Source: a virus. Taken from it: a DNA stretch of 27,304 nucleotides. The stretch lies in IMG/VR virus record IMGVR_UViG_3300034062_004334, positions 1 through 27,304 of that record; one strand, 5' to 3'. Of the stretch, positions 1-8,662 are shown piece by piece (the stretch's first letter is position 1; every line of letters starts with the position of its first letter). The notes beneath the pieces were generated by a model. The model did no database searches. It was given only the letters and a program-made list of their open reading frames with translations, and was not told where the DNA came from. The position numbers and the translations under genes were made by a program.

Positions 1-230
1 ATATATTGTCCTAGCCCATCTATTCTGGTATAGGACAAATTGCCACTAATTTTGGACATTGGTATATTATCTGGTAAATCACTCCAGAGTATTTTTTCTG
101 TATTAACAATTTCAATATTAAAGCTATCGTATCTTTCAATTTCTAAATTATTAATATTCTCTATAAAACTAGTACTAACATCTAAATAGTGGACCGTAGG
201 CTCTAATATTTCAATAATGAAGTCACTCAT
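1..230 (-). CDS. virion-type hypothetical protein, 3' part beyond window
   Basis: The reading frame starts at ATG 230 and stays open to the window edge, so only about 76 N-terminal residues are seen (MSDFIIEILEPTVHYLDVST...). The start overlaps the stop of the upstream gene as ATGA, which implies translational coupling. The visible C-terminal stretch (IPMSKISGNLSYTRIDGL) resembles short linkers found in phage tail-fibre and other virion proteins; this is a family impression, not a domain hit. It is the last gene seen of the structural block. The function is not recognised. Confidence 0.7.
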   Translation of the reverse strand, partial: MSDFIIEILEPTVHYLDVSTSFIENINNLEIERYDSFNIEIVNTEKILWSDLPDNIPMSKISGNLSYTRIDGLGQY

Positions 231-649
231 GTGGCACAATCCAGATCGTTTGATGTTTGACTATATCGTTTAACAATGCTGATAGTGCCAAATAATAATC
301 TAATAGTATATTTACCTCCTTGATTTTCAGTACCGTCTCCATAAAATGGTTCATTAGACTGAAGTTCAAGATCATATTTAGCAGAATTAAACGAGAAGCC
401 ATTTGTCGTGTGGGAAGGTAACATAAATGTTATCTTTCCTTCTTCATCATTAATAATAAAACTATAAACATTTTGGCTAAATGCGTTATCAGAAGAAAAA
501 ACTTGTACCGATCCGGTATTAGTTTTCCATGTTATTCTAGCGCAATAATTAGCTAAATTAATAGGAGTACTATTAGAATCTTTATATATAATACTAAGTT
601 TAAATGATGTACCTTGTTCTATAGCAAAATCATACTTGCTAGCTGCCAT
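227..649 (-). CDS. putative virion protein, beta-rich (140 aa)
   Basis: This 140-residue protein begins with EQGTSFKLSIIYKDSNSTPI and later has YDLELQS and RLLFGTISI. That layout is common in small phage tail or baseplate-associated beta-sandwich proteins, where a polarised first strand is followed by 'YDLEL...' and 'LL.GTI.V' strands. No catalytic motif is seen. The ribosome site AAAGG lies 8 bases before ATG 649. The gene follows the capsid gene after a terminator and has its own TATAAT box about 40 bases upstream, so it is probably transcribed separately. It is coupled to the next gene by ATGA. The virion role is inferred from position and composition. Confidence 0.75.
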   Translation of the reverse strand: MAASKYDFAIEQGTSFKLSIIYKDSNSTPINLANYCARITWKTNTGSVQVFSSDNAFSQNVYSFIINDEEGKITFMLPSHTTNGFSFNSAKYDLELQSNEPFYGDGTENQGGKYTIRLLFGTISIVKRYSQTSNDLDCAT

Positions 650-686
650 AGTTAAACCTTTAAAAGATAATGCTGTCGATACCTAA

Positions 687-695
687 ATTATACAC
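687..695 (-). promoter_or_regulatory. candidate late promoter box GTGTATAAT
   Basis: On the minus strand this reads GGTGTATAATTT, about 40 bases before ATG 649 and just after the capsid terminator. The same GTGTATAA string occurs before the protease gene (3827-3834) and the portal gene (6063-6070). There is no TTGACA box upstream. Promoter function is inferred from the recurrence and position. Confidence 0.4.
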
Positions 696-702
696 CTAAA
701 AG

Positions 703-725
703 AAAAAAGCCGCGCAAGCGCGGCC
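703..725 (-). terminator. Rho-independent terminator after the capsid gene
   Basis: On the minus strand a perfect 7-bp stem GCCGCGC/GCGCGGC (709-715 with 718-724) is followed by TTTTTT (708-703). It lies 33 bases beyond the capsid stop. It separates the highly expressed capsid gene from the next virion genes, a common arrangement in phages. Confidence 0.9.
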
Positions 726-757
726 TTTTCCATAGATTAATTAAGAGATAACACGAA

Positions 758-1780
758 TCATAGTGATCCGAGTAGAACTCTACGGTTGTCAAGAACAGCA
801 AAACCTTGTTCTGCCCATCCGTAGAAACCGGCTCTCTTCTGACGATGTAGACTTTCATCTTCAAAGATTTGAACTTGTTCACGAACTGGCATTATGAAAC
901 TGTCTCTCTTGCGTAGATCAAGACCAATAACAATTTCGGTATCATTTCCGGTACCGCCTGTTGGTAGTGTTCCGCTAAGAACATTACTATAGAATAATTG
1001 ATATTGTTGACCAACACCAAGTTCATCTAGATCATGAAGATTAACACTGAATACTCTATTAAGAGTACCGTCAGCTGCTGTGTAAATCTCACGACGAGTA
1101 ATTTCATCAACCTGATCGACGCCCCAGTTGCGAATGTCTTCCATTGCTTCTGGACTAACATAAAGATCAGTTAGAAGACCACGATTATTACTAGCACTAT
1201 TACCACCACCGTTTCTGCGCATTACAGTTTTCATAAGAGAAACAAGTCTCTTTGTAAACTGACTTGGGGCAGCATCGCTATCATAAACTACGATATTACG
1301 ATCAACAGCAGCAGCAAGTAGTGTGTGCCAGCCATCATCGTTCATCTTTTTAACAAATGAACCTTCTAGAACTTCCATAGCACGACCAACAACGTCCCAA
1401 CGGGCGTCACGAGCATACTTTAGAAGATAGTCTATTGAAGCTCCTATATCATAGGTTGGAACCATGACGTAATCGCTTTCAACATGACGCTCTGGGATAT
1501 ATCCATGATTAGGAATTGTATATGCAACAAAATCCTTCTCAGTACCCGGAGACAAGAAATCTAGTGGAAATTCTGGTGTGGCACCCTGTTGAAGCTGAAT
1601 TGGCTCAAAGATACCATCAAGAATATCACCACTAAGAAGACCTTTTCTCAATGGAAGCTCTAGTGCCTTAGCAATTTCTGCATTGGCCGCTAGAGAAACT
1701 TCTCTATTTGCTGAACCAGAGCGAACTAAAAGTTCGGTAAGTTCTGCTGTTGGCTGAAATTTTTCTGTGTTAGCTGACAT
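758..1780 (-). CDS. major capsid protein (HK97-type candidate)
   Basis: The 340-residue protein sits directly after protease-scaffold and decoration-type genes and is followed by a strong terminator, the usual place of the major capsid protein. The sequence is acidic and soluble with no membrane segment. It has a long helical N-terminal part (residues 5-50), a middle rich in helix and beta, and a C-terminal part (about 275-320, ending near GFYGWAEQGFAVLD) resembling the P-domain strand ends of HK97-fold capsid proteins. The ribosome site GGGAGAATAAAATG is strong and matches those of the decoration and internal scaffold starts. It would form the shell after scaffold-guided assembly. The identification rests mainly on synteny. 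Confidence 0.75.
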   Translation of the reverse strand: MSANTEKFQPTAELTELLVRSGSANREVSLAANAEIAKALELPLRKGLLSGDILDGIFEPIQLQQGATPEFPLDFLSPGTEKDFVAYTIPNHGYIPERHVESDYVMVPTYDIGASIDYLLKYARDARWDVVGRAMEVLEGSFVKKMNDDGWHTLLAAAVDRNIVVYDSDAAPSQFTKRLVSLMKTVMRRNGGGNSASNNRGLLTDLYVSPEAMEDIRNWGVDQVDEITRREIYTAADGTLNRVFSVNLHDLDELGVGQQYQLFYSNVLSGTLPTGGTGNDTEIVIGLDLRKRDSFIMPVREQVQIFEDESLHRQKRAGFYGWAEQGFAVLDNRRVLLGSL

Positions 1781-1803
1781 TTTATTCTCCCTGTGATGAA
1801 AAA

Positions 1804-1809
1804 ATTATA
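1804..1809 (-). promoter_or_regulatory. candidate -10 box TATAAT before the capsid gene
   Basis: The minus strand reads CTATAATTTTTTC, 24 bases before the capsid ATG and immediately after the decoration stop. No -35 hexamer is seen. It belongs to the series of TATAAT/TATAAA boxes in front of structural genes. Confidence 0.35.
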
Positions 1810-2263
1810 GATTAACTGATACTTTTGCGTAGCCATCTGAGTCTTTTGCACTCAAGAATTGGCCAATCTTGACAGCATTCGTTGAACTGGTTCCAATCAA
1901 ACCACTAGCACCAACATAAGCGTCGGCTCCTGCTGATGGTACTGCATCAGAAACAATCTTGTTGGTTGTAACCTGACCGTTACGAAGAACGGTGACTTTG
2001 CCACCCTTCTGCATTTCGTCACGATACCAGTTAATATGCTGGCGAGTAAGATCATAATCAACAACATCATTGAGTAGAATGCCTACTGGTTTAGCGCCGG
2101 AAGCGACAGCAGCATAGGCAACAACAGCATTAGCATCATCCATGGATACGCCAACACCACTGGTTGCTGTAACAACACTAACTACGCCTCCTCTTTCTTC
2201 AGCGGTATTCATGAAGAATGAGATATCTGTTAATAGTTCAATACGATCTGGTTTAAGAGCCAT
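1805..2263 (-). CDS. putative head decoration protein (152 aa)
   Basis: This 152-residue protein is rich in Ala, Gly, Val and Ser and lies between the protease-scaffold gene and the capsid gene. In many tailed phages that is the position of a capsid decoration protein such as the lambda gpD type. It contains GGKVTVLRNGQVTTNKI and an Ala/Gly-rich SAGADAYVGASGLIG stretch, which suggest a beta-rich surface protein. The ribosome site is GGGAGAATAAAATG and the start follows the upstream stop by 11 bases. Other small structural roles are possible. Confidence 0.65.
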   Translation of the reverse strand: MALKPDRIELLTDISFFMNTAEERGGVVSVVTATSGVGVSMDDANAVVAYAAVASGAKPVGILLNDVVDYDLTRQHINWYRDEMQKGGKVTVLRNGQVTTNKIVSDAVPSAGADAYVGASGLIGTSSTNAVKIGQFLSAKDSDGYAKVSVNL

Positions 2264-2274
2264 TTTATTCTCCC

Positions 2275-2964
2275 TTATTTATAGTTTTTGCCGAGTCTGC
2301 TGGAAACGAAGTCTAATAGGGCCGCACGAGTAGCTTCAACTGTAGTGGTTTCTGCTTCTCCGCCGACTCCAAGATTAATATCTGTATCTACCTCTGCTGT
2401 TTCCAAAATTTCTGGATCAGCTTTTGGTGCTGTGCCTTCTTCTGATGCCATCTTTTTTGTCATCATTGCTTCTTCTTCTTTTTTCTTCTGCTTTTCCTTG
2501 TCTAACCAAGGTGGCATTTTGCCAGCAACAAGAGAAGTCATGGCTGCGAAGGTTTCGTCATCTAATGCTTCGAATTTGTCTACTGTAGCTTCTGCTGATT
2601 CATTATCAATACCAGCTTCGACTAAAGAGGCCATTCTTTTCATTTTCTTTTCTTTCTTCATCATCTCTTCTTCCTTACTTTTGTAAGCAGCAAGAGCTTC
2701 TAAAGCTGAATCTAATTCGGCCTTCATCTTTTTCATTTCTTCTTCTTTCATGGCCATTTTCTTTGCGGCTTCTTCTTTTTCTGTGCGAAGAGAAACAAGC
2801 TCTGTTGTGGCTTCTGAAAGTTGTGTTTCGTTAGCTTTAATTGTGGCTTCAAGCTCAGATATTTTAGCTTCAGAAGTTTCTATGCCAGTTTTGGATGTGG
2901 CAACTTCCTTTGTTAACTCTTCAACCTTAGCCTTTAGTTCTGTCATCTCGTTTTCTAAACTCAT
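2275..2964 (-). CDS. internal in-frame scaffold protein start (229 aa)
   Basis: Inside the protease-scaffold gene an ATG at 2964 is preceded by GGAGAATAAAACT, the same ribosome-site layout used by the capsid (GGGAGAATAAA) and decoration genes. It would produce MSLENEMTELKAKVEEL..., a 229-residue coiled-coil scaffold without the protease domain. This is the lambda C/Nu3 arrangement, in which a protease and a separately initiated scaffold share a frame. The codons before the start (IKVENKT) sit in a poorly conserved-looking linker. Translation from this site is inferred from the ribosome site. Confidence 0.65.
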   Translation of the reverse strand: MSLENEMTELKAKVEELTKEVATSKTGIETSEAKISELEATIKANETQLSEATTELVSLRTEKEEAAKKMAMKEEEMKKMKAELDSALEALAAYKSKEEEMMKKEKKMKRMASLVEAGIDNESAEATVDKFEALDDETFAAMTSLVAGKMPPWLDKEKQKKKEEEAMMTKKMASEEGTAPKADPEILETAEVDTDINLGVGGEAETTTVEATRAALLDFVSSRLGKNYK

Positions 2965-3801
2965 AGTTTTATTCTCCACTTTAATGTGTGATTGATTATC
3001 AAATACACCCGCAACAGAAAAAATCGTATTTTTTTCAGATTTATTATCTAAATTATTTTGAGCAAAATTGTCTTTAGTAAATATTATACTATCAGGATTA
3101 GCTGGCTTATTAACAAAACCCTTTCCGGAAAACGTTATATTTCTTAAAACTCTTCCAATCTTATAGTTTTCATGTTCTCCTATTCCGCCATATGATCTAA
3201 GATATTTTGTTAAATAAGCAGTTTCATTGTCTCTGGCTAATATTTTATATTCTCCATTTGACTTATTAAGAAGACCATAATCAAATCCTTTAAATAAACA
3301 CTCCATACTAACATATTTTTGACCATTCTCTATTTCAGATATTAGTTTTTCTGATCGGTCTCTTAAATCTTGATTAGAAAAAGCTTTATATATAACTGAT
3401 CCAGTTAATATATGAAATTTTTGTGGTAAATTATCTATTGGGGTATTTTCATCAATTAATATACCATCTTCTGTGATTGGCCAATTAGCAGTAATATGTC
3501 CTATAATTATATTTTCATCATGTTCTAAATTTGTTGGTTTATCTTCTGGAGTATTTCTGGCTGCCCAGACTTCTTCTTTATCAAATATATCATCATTTTT
3601 ATTCCAACTTGATGTTACAAGTATGGATTGAACATAATATAGATCTTGGTCGTTTAATGCTGCTAAGCTCTTAATATGACTTAAAGAACTAGCTAAAGCC
3701 TTATTAGCGCACGGCTCTACCAAACTGGCATAAGAGACTGATGCAGATGCTGATAGTATTTCGGCTAAACCATCGTCATATTCTTGTTGAAAGATATGCA
3801 T
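2275..3801 (-). CDS. prohead maturation protease fused to scaffold (508 aa)
   Basis: The N-terminal half (about residues 50-245) looks like a phage capsid maturation protease. It has WNKNDDIF, a conserved-looking His in TNLEHDENIIIGHI (about 93-106), a Ser in YVSMECLF (about 164-171) that could be the nucleophile, and the closing GKGFVNKPANPDS typical of these proteases. After residue 280 comes a long Glu/Lys-rich coiled coil (about 281-400) with Lys/Met clusters, then an acidic tail, as expected for a scaffold. An internal ATG with a strong ribosome site at 2964 would make the scaffold alone. The main start has GGAG 8 bases before ATG 3801. Exact catalytic residues need an alignment. Confidence 0.8.
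   Translation of the reverse strand: MHIFQQEYDDGLAEILSASASVSYASLVEPCANKALASSLSHIKSLAALNDQDLYYVQSILVTSSWNKNDDIFDKEEVWAARNTPEDKPTNLEHDENIIIGHITANWPITEDGILIDENTPIDNLPQKFHILTGSVIYKAFSNQDLRDRSEKLISEIENGQKYVSMECLFKGFDYGLLNKSNGEYKILARDNETAYLTKYLRSYGGIGEHENYKIGRVLRNITFSGKGFVNKPANPDSIIFTKDNFAQNNLDNKSEKNTIFSVAGVFDNQSHIKVENKTMSLENEMTELKAKVEELTKEVATSKTGIETSEAKISELEATIKANETQLSEATTELVSLRTEKEEAAKKMAMKEEEMKKMKAELDSALEALAAYKSKEEEMMKKEKKMKRMASLVEAGIDNESAEATVDKFEALDDETFAAMTSLVAGKMPPWLDKEKQKKKEEEAMMTKKMASEEGTAPKADPEILETAEVDTDINLGVGGEAETTTVEATRAALLDFVSSRLGKNYK
2276..2283 (-). promoter_or_regulatory. TATAAATA box overlapping the protease stop
   Basis: The minus strand reads ACTATAAATAAGGGAG: the octamer TATAAATA overlaps the last codons and stop of the protease-scaffold gene and lies just before the decoration gene ribosome site. 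TATAAATA equals the T4-type late promoter core, but the leader would be very short and the octamer also encodes Tyr-Lys-stop, so chance is possible. Confidence 0.25.
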
Positions 3802-3816
3802 TATTTTTCTCCATTT

Positions 3817-6018
3817 TTACAAAGAATTATACACCATAAAATAAAATGAAGCCTTTGCTTGTTTAATATCGTCAACAGATAGATCTTCTTCTAGTTCGGA
3901 TATTATATTTTTTAGCCAATTAGAATAGTAAGCAAATAATTGTTGGTTATTAGACCCATCAATATTAACAAATGTTTTTAAAATATTATCGTTAGATATT
4001 TTAGAATTGGGTTCTAATGCAAATAAAATTTTTGTTTTTATAGTATCTAATTCTTTATGTTCTGATGCAGTAAGGCTTCTTAAATTTTTTTTATTATAGA
4101 AGTCTAACATTACCGGATTGATAATTTCATTTATTCTTTCCTGGGCTTTATTTGCCCAAATCATTAACGATGCTCCCGTTTGAGGAGTAAATGTTTTTGT
4201 TTTTCTTTTGGTTTGGTCTGTAGAATTTTTGGGTCTTCCCTGCTGTGGTTGACCGGGCAAAGATTCTGGCGAATCTTTTGCCAACCTAGTTGGTAGTCCG
4301 GTAACTGGCGGAATCTTTTGTTCTATAGCTGTTTTTTCGCCGCTTTTTTTCTTATCCAATTCTAAGCCTATTTGACTTGGAGTGACAATACCTGTTTGTA
4401 AAGCGATTTTCTTTAATCCATTCTCAAATTCTGGATCATGCCATGGGCCAGATTTATTTACCATTCTATTACTATCTCTTTCTCTTTTTTCTCTATTAAG
4501 TCTACTCTTTTCCATATCTGGATCGAATCCGAATCGTGTTTGGATCAATTCATCACTGATAATATTTCTATCAGCTAATTGTATTAATAATGCTTTTTCA
4601 CTGTCTTCATTACTTAAATCCATTCTATCAAATTCGACTTTAGCTGGATATTTGAAACCCATAGCTTTTTGAACTAATGCTATTTCTTGTTCCCAAAATT
4701 GCATTAATACATCTCTACCATATTGTAGTCTTTGAGTTAATGTCTTAAGGCTTATAAAATTGTTTGTTGTCCCTGATGCTCCGAAGGTTCCGGTAAGTGT
4801 TGGTGGAATGCCTAGTCCGGCATAAACACTATTCAGATGTGGAACATATTTACTTTCTCCCAGAAAATTATGAACATTTGTATTACTTTCTAATAGCTCT
4901 ATATCTGGACCCCATATTAGATCCATTGTACCTCCACCAACATTGTTTCCTAGTATACTAGCTAATTTACTTGTTGCTGCTTTAGTTGGAGCTATTTTGT
5001 GTTCTAAATTACCTAATTTAAAAATTCTAATATTTGATATTGCTCCATCAAGAGCGGCCATATCTGCTAATTTTAATTTTTCTATAACTGTTATATCGTC
5101 CATAATAGCATAAATCATTGGATAGGCCCAGCTTTGCCAATCGTCTTTTTTATAGTTAAATACCAACGTTTTATTAGGATCTAGTGGATATCCACGTTTT
5201 GATTTAGCCGCATCTATGATCTGTGCTGGAAGCTGGTTAACTATTTCTTTTTCAGCATCTGTTTTGGGACTATTAATAATTTTTCTTAAGCTGGCCGGAA
5301 CTAATAATTCATATCTTTTGTTATCAACGAAAGAGGACAAAGATCCTGCTACAACATCAACAAATACCGGATCAATAAAAGTATATCTCCAAGGAATTTC
5401 TTTTTTTTCTATCTGAGGTAATACTATATCATTTACTATGACATCAGCATTTCCGAGAGACTGATAAAGTTTATCTGTTACTTTTAAACTAATTTTAGCT
5501 GTTCTTCTATCTATAATAATATTTCCGCTTTTATATAGATTATTTAAGAATCTTTCGCTACGATCTTTACCATTAATTTTTTTGAACCATCTTCTATAAA
5601 ATCTTTCTATTCTTTTATTTCTATGCACAAGCCTTATTCCTTGACTAGCAAAATCTCCCATAAGATCAATAACATTTTTTACTAGTCCTACTCTTTGATA
5701 TATTTCATCTGCTCGTCTTAAAATTCCTTTAATTTTTAGCGGAGTCGCTTCTTCTGGTCTGAAATTGTAATAGTCGCCCTTGGTCAGTCCTGGTCTGCTG
5801 CCATTTTGACCATCAAGATTAGAATAGTCTAGATTATATCTTCTACCGGCTCCGGCAGCAGTTGCTCTGTCTATAAGGGTAAATTCATCTAATGACGCTG
5901 AAGCTCTTTTTAGAGCATCTTGTTTACTAGATAAATCGTCGCCCCATGTAACATAAGCATCATCTGGTACGATAGGGGAGGACGATACAATTTCTTCTTT
6001 TGTTCTTTTTTTAGCCAT
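3817..6018 (-). CDS. portal protein (733 aa)
   Basis: The gene follows the terminase and precedes the protease, the standard portal position. The sequence has portal-type features: an N-terminal region with YYNFRPEEATPLKIKGILRR and VKNVIDLMGDFASQGIRLV (about 95-130), a middle with IDPVFVDVVAG, and a helical part with TGTFGASGTTNNFISLKTL and LMQFWEQEIALVQKAMGF, typical of the stem/crown region that lines the dodecameric ring. The C-terminal 150 residues are variable and Lys/Gln-rich. It would form the vertex channel that docks the terminase. The ribosome site at ATG 6018 is weak, but a TATAAA box lies about 45 bases upstream. Confidence 0.85.
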   Translation of the reverse strand: MAKKRTKEEIVSSSPIVPDDAYVTWGDDLSSKQDALKRASASLDEFTLIDRATAAGAGRRYNLDYSNLDGQNGSRPGLTKGDYYNFRPEEATPLKIKGILRRADEIYQRVGLVKNVIDLMGDFASQGIRLVHRNKRIERFYRRWFKKINGKDRSERFLNNLYKSGNIIIDRRTAKISLKVTDKLYQSLGNADVIVNDIVLPQIEKKEIPWRYTFIDPVFVDVVAGSLSSFVDNKRYELLVPASLRKIINSPKTDAEKEIVNQLPAQIIDAAKSKRGYPLDPNKTLVFNYKKDDWQSWAYPMIYAIMDDITVIEKLKLADMAALDGAISNIRIFKLGNLEHKIAPTKAATSKLASILGNNVGGGTMDLIWGPDIELLESNTNVHNFLGESKYVPHLNSVYAGLGIPPTLTGTFGASGTTNNFISLKTLTQRLQYGRDVLMQFWEQEIALVQKAMGFKYPAKVEFDRMDLSNEDSEKALLIQLADRNIISDELIQTRFGFDPDMEKSRLNREKRERDSNRMVNKSGPWHDPEFENGLKKIALQTGIVTPSQIGLELDKKKSGEKTAIEQKIPPVTGLPTRLAKDSPESLPGQPQQGRPKNSTDQTKRKTKTFTPQTGASLMIWANKAQERINEIINPVMLDFYNKKNLRSLTASEHKELDTIKTKILFALEPNSKISNDNILKTFVNIDGSNNQQLFAYYSNWLKNIISELEEDLSVDDIKQAKASFYFMVYNSL
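3826..3834 (-). promoter_or_regulatory. candidate late promoter box GTGTATAAT
   Basis: The minus strand reads TGGTGTATAATTCTTTG, 25 bases before the protease start, within the last codons of the portal gene. It shares GTGTATAAT with the box at 687-695. No TTGACA is present upstream. Confidence 0.35.
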
Positions 6019-6061
6019 ATTTTAATATAATCGTAATCGCATTACAAAGCAATCAATAATT

Positions 6062-6070
6062 TTTATACAC
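6062..6070 (-). promoter_or_regulatory. candidate late promoter box GTGTATAAA
   Basis: The minus strand reads TAGTGTATAAAAATT in the 51-base gap between terminase and portal, about 45 bases before ATG 6018. It is the third copy of GTGTATAA in front of a structural gene. Confidence 0.35.
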
Positions 6071-8103
6071 TAATTTCTATAAATTCCACCATATATATCG
6101 TCATTTGCCGCGCTTGTAAACCATTCTGGGCCTTTATACAAAGCTCCTGTATTTTTTTCTGTTGACCTGGCATTTGACCCTATTACATCATAATCTACCT
6201 GCTTAAGGGTTCTATTCATTTGGCGAGCTATCATATTAGCTATTAATAATGCGCTATAACGGTCTTTTCTCATTCGTCCTTTGCGTCCTCCTGGAAGTTT
6301 TGTTTCCGGAGTATCCCATCTATCTCTAGCGTTTGGTCCTGTGCTGGTTTGACTCATCACAATAGTTGTCAATTCATTTTTAAGTTCTTCTATTTCTAGA
6401 ACGCATTCGCTAAGATTATCATACAATGGATTTAAATCATCTGTAAAAATATTTCTATCATCACTTTCCATAGCTAAAGCTAGAGTTAAATTGTCAAATC
6501 TTGGAAATAATAGAGCTTTATCTTCTAAATCTTTTCTCAATCCGTGATTAGCTTGACTAGTCCAATCTGCTTTTGCAAACTGTACAAGTTCAAGGATATG
6601 AAGACCTTGCTGGCTATCAGTATCTCTATCTTTATCAAAATTAATTATCGGCCATATCAATTGTTCTCCTGGTTCTAACTTATCAGGATCATGTAACGCT
6701 TCTTCAATAGCTACGCCTCCTCCTTGAGCGTCTAATCCTATTCTTACTGGATTAAAAGTTTTCATTAAATTTCTAACTTTTCTTGTACAAAATCCATAAA
6801 AATCATGTTCTTTAATAAGTCCACTTTTTAATCTATCTTTAAAATTACTTCTATTAGTAGTCCAACAATATACTATTCTATTATGAGTAGGATTCATTTC
6901 CAATATAACTATACTAAAATTATCTTGTTCACTAGCAGGATCTATTCCGAAGACGTATTGCTTGTTTGGATCGCCTGCTACTGTAGCATCGAATACCAAT
7001 GGTTTGTCATTAACTAATATATTTGTATTATTAACAACACAACTTTCTATTAAACTCCTGCGAAAAAAACCTTCACTATCTTTAACAAAACATGCAGCAT
7101 ATTCCATATTATAGATTCCAATATGTATAGTAGCTTTTGCTCTACTAACTTGTTTATCGTCCATGAATCCTTTTGGAATTAATTCATATGGCATTCGTAT
7201 GATACTATAGTCTTTCCAATTAAAATTATCAGGAACCTCATCCTTAAATAATTCGGTTAGCTTTCTTATGTCTCCTTTACTTTCTATAATAGCTTTATAT
7301 CTTTTCCAATAACTAGCAAAATGCTTAAAGTCATAGTCTGCTGTTCCACTAATAATAGCTTGGTTACCCATTTTTACATTTAAAACTTCAAGATCATCAT
7401 TCCATAAACCAGCTTCTATCATAGCTTGTTTCTTAGCTTCTTCTTTTACATTCTGTATCGGACTAGCACTAACGGCAGCGAATCCTGAAACTACAGTCTC
7501 ATATATATCAGGACTAATACTAGCAAACTCATCAGCAATAATAACGTGTGCTCTTAAACCTCTAATTTTGCTACCATCGCCCATAGGAATAGCAACTGTC
7601 CAGCTATCTCCTAGTCTCATTGTGCATCGATCAACATCTCTTCTTGGCCCGTCATCATTACCACTAAAAATACTACGCAAAATAGGACTATTTCTCCAAA
7701 TCGTTTCCATATATTCAAATAAAATTTTACTTTGTCGAAATGCTGCTCCAACAACAACAATTTTACTACCAGGTTTAAACATCATTCTTAATATACAATA
7801 TAGTGCCATAATGAAGCTTTTACCAAAACCACGACTAGCAATAAACATTGGAAATGGTCTTATCCAAAATTCTTGTAAAATTGCAATTTGTATAGGATGA
7901 AGTTCGATATTAAATAGTAACTTACATGTTATGCCAAAATATTTGGGATTTTTTAACAATCTCATTAAGTGTAGATCGGGTAACTCTATTTCTTTTTCGC
8001 TCCTATGTATCATAGGATTGCTAAGAACTTGTAGAGCCGTTACGTCTCCAAGACCTAGCCAAGCATCATCGAACAATGATTTTACATCATTAGACTTTGG
8101 CAT
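6070..8103 (-). CDS. terL: terminase large subunit
   Basis: This 677-residue protein is the DNA-packaging motor ATPase and nuclease. The ATPase domain shows Walker A SRGFGKS (90-96) and Walker B HVIIADE (186-192). The RNase H-like nuclease domain shows FGIDPA (385-390, Asp 388), IGLDAQGGG (455-463, Asp 458) and a late DRYSALLIANMI acid near the C-terminus, the three-acid pattern of this family. Its length is on the long side of normal. The start overlaps the upstream gene by 14 bases. It would dock on the portal encoded next. Confidence 0.95.
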   Translation of the reverse strand: MPKSNDVKSLFDDAWLGLGDVTALQVLSNPMIHRSEKEIELPDLHLMRLLKNPKYFGITCKLLFNIELHPIQIAILQEFWIRPFPMFIASRGFGKSFIMALYCILRMMFKPGSKIVVVGAAFRQSKILFEYMETIWRNSPILRSIFSGNDDGPRRDVDRCTMRLGDSWTVAIPMGDGSKIRGLRAHVIIADEFASISPDIYETVVSGFAAVSASPIQNVKEEAKKQAMIEAGLWNDDLEVLNVKMGNQAIISGTADYDFKHFASYWKRYKAIIESKGDIRKLTELFKDEVPDNFNWKDYSIIRMPYELIPKGFMDDKQVSRAKATIHIGIYNMEYAACFVKDSEGFFRRSLIESCVVNNTNILVNDKPLVFDATVAGDPNKQYVFGIDPASEQDNFSIVILEMNPTHNRIVYCWTTNRSNFKDRLKSGLIKEHDFYGFCTRKVRNLMKTFNPVRIGLDAQGGGVAIEEALHDPDKLEPGEQLIWPIINFDKDRDTDSQQGLHILELVQFAKADWTSQANHGLRKDLEDKALLFPRFDNLTLALAMESDDRNIFTDDLNPLYDNLSECVLEIEELKNELTTIVMSQTSTGPNARDRWDTPETKLPGGRKGRMRKDRYSALLIANMIARQMNRTLKQVDYDVIGSNARSTEKNTGALYKGPEWFTSAANDDIYGGIYRN

Positions 8104-8662
8104 TTTTAGCTTTCATTTTTTTGGATGTTGCTATCGCTCGATTCACTATTAATCTTGCAACAGATTCTATAAAAGGAAGTTTTCTTTTGGCACTTTCTTC
8201 TTTGAGCCACCCTAAAATAGTATCTATATTATCTTCACACCATTGATTTCCTCTTTGATTCATTTCTATAGCATGTCTTTTACAACTACAATTAGCTGAT
8301 GAATTAATTCCTATATAAGATAACATGTTTGATAATACTGTTCCTGGACCATCGGGATCAGCATCAACAGTTATTGGAAAAAAAGCTTGTAAATACTTCT
8401 CTGGTTCATCTCCTAGTTGATTGGACAATATATGTTCAAAATCTTCAATGGTATACCATGAAATATCTTCTTGATTTTGCTCTGATGTTAAATTAATTAC
8501 TCCAGGAATATGAGTAATCTGTGCATAAGCCATATTTTGTTTTTTGCGAATAATATAAGAAACATCTAACTCTGTTAAGGTTATAGGATCAGGAACAATA
8601 AGATGCCCAGTGTCATTTCTATAAGGATATGGATATAAGGTAATTGGTTTATTTAGTATCAT
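8090..8662 (-). CDS. conserved-looking phage protein, terminase neighbour (190 aa)
   Basis: The function is not recognised. The N-terminal half (1-70) looks like a beta-rich fold. The C-terminal half has a cysteine cluster CSCKRHA followed by MNQRGNQWCEDNIDTILGWL and a basic helix with LIVNRAI, a pattern I associate with unnamed proteins of phages and environmental bacteria. It lies directly before terL and overlaps it, so a packaging role such as a small-terminase substitute is possible but unsupported by motifs. The ribosome site AGGAG lies 6 bases before ATG 8662, within the end of the upstream nuclease gene. Confidence 0.75.
   Translation of the reverse strand: MILNKPITLYPYPYRNDTGHLIVPDPITLTELDVSYIIRKKQNMAYAQITHIPGVINLTSEQNQEDISWYTIEDFEHILSNQLGDEPEKYLQAFFPITVDADPDGPGTVLSNMLSYIGINSSANCSCKRHAIEMNQRGNQWCEDNIDTILGWLKEESAKRKLPFIESVARLIVNRAIATSKKMKAKNAKV

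Noticed and set aside
2288-2995. Plus-strand frames opposite the scaffold gene
   Set aside because: They are Ser/Phe-rich complements of Glu/Lys-rich codons; no ribosome site or promoter.
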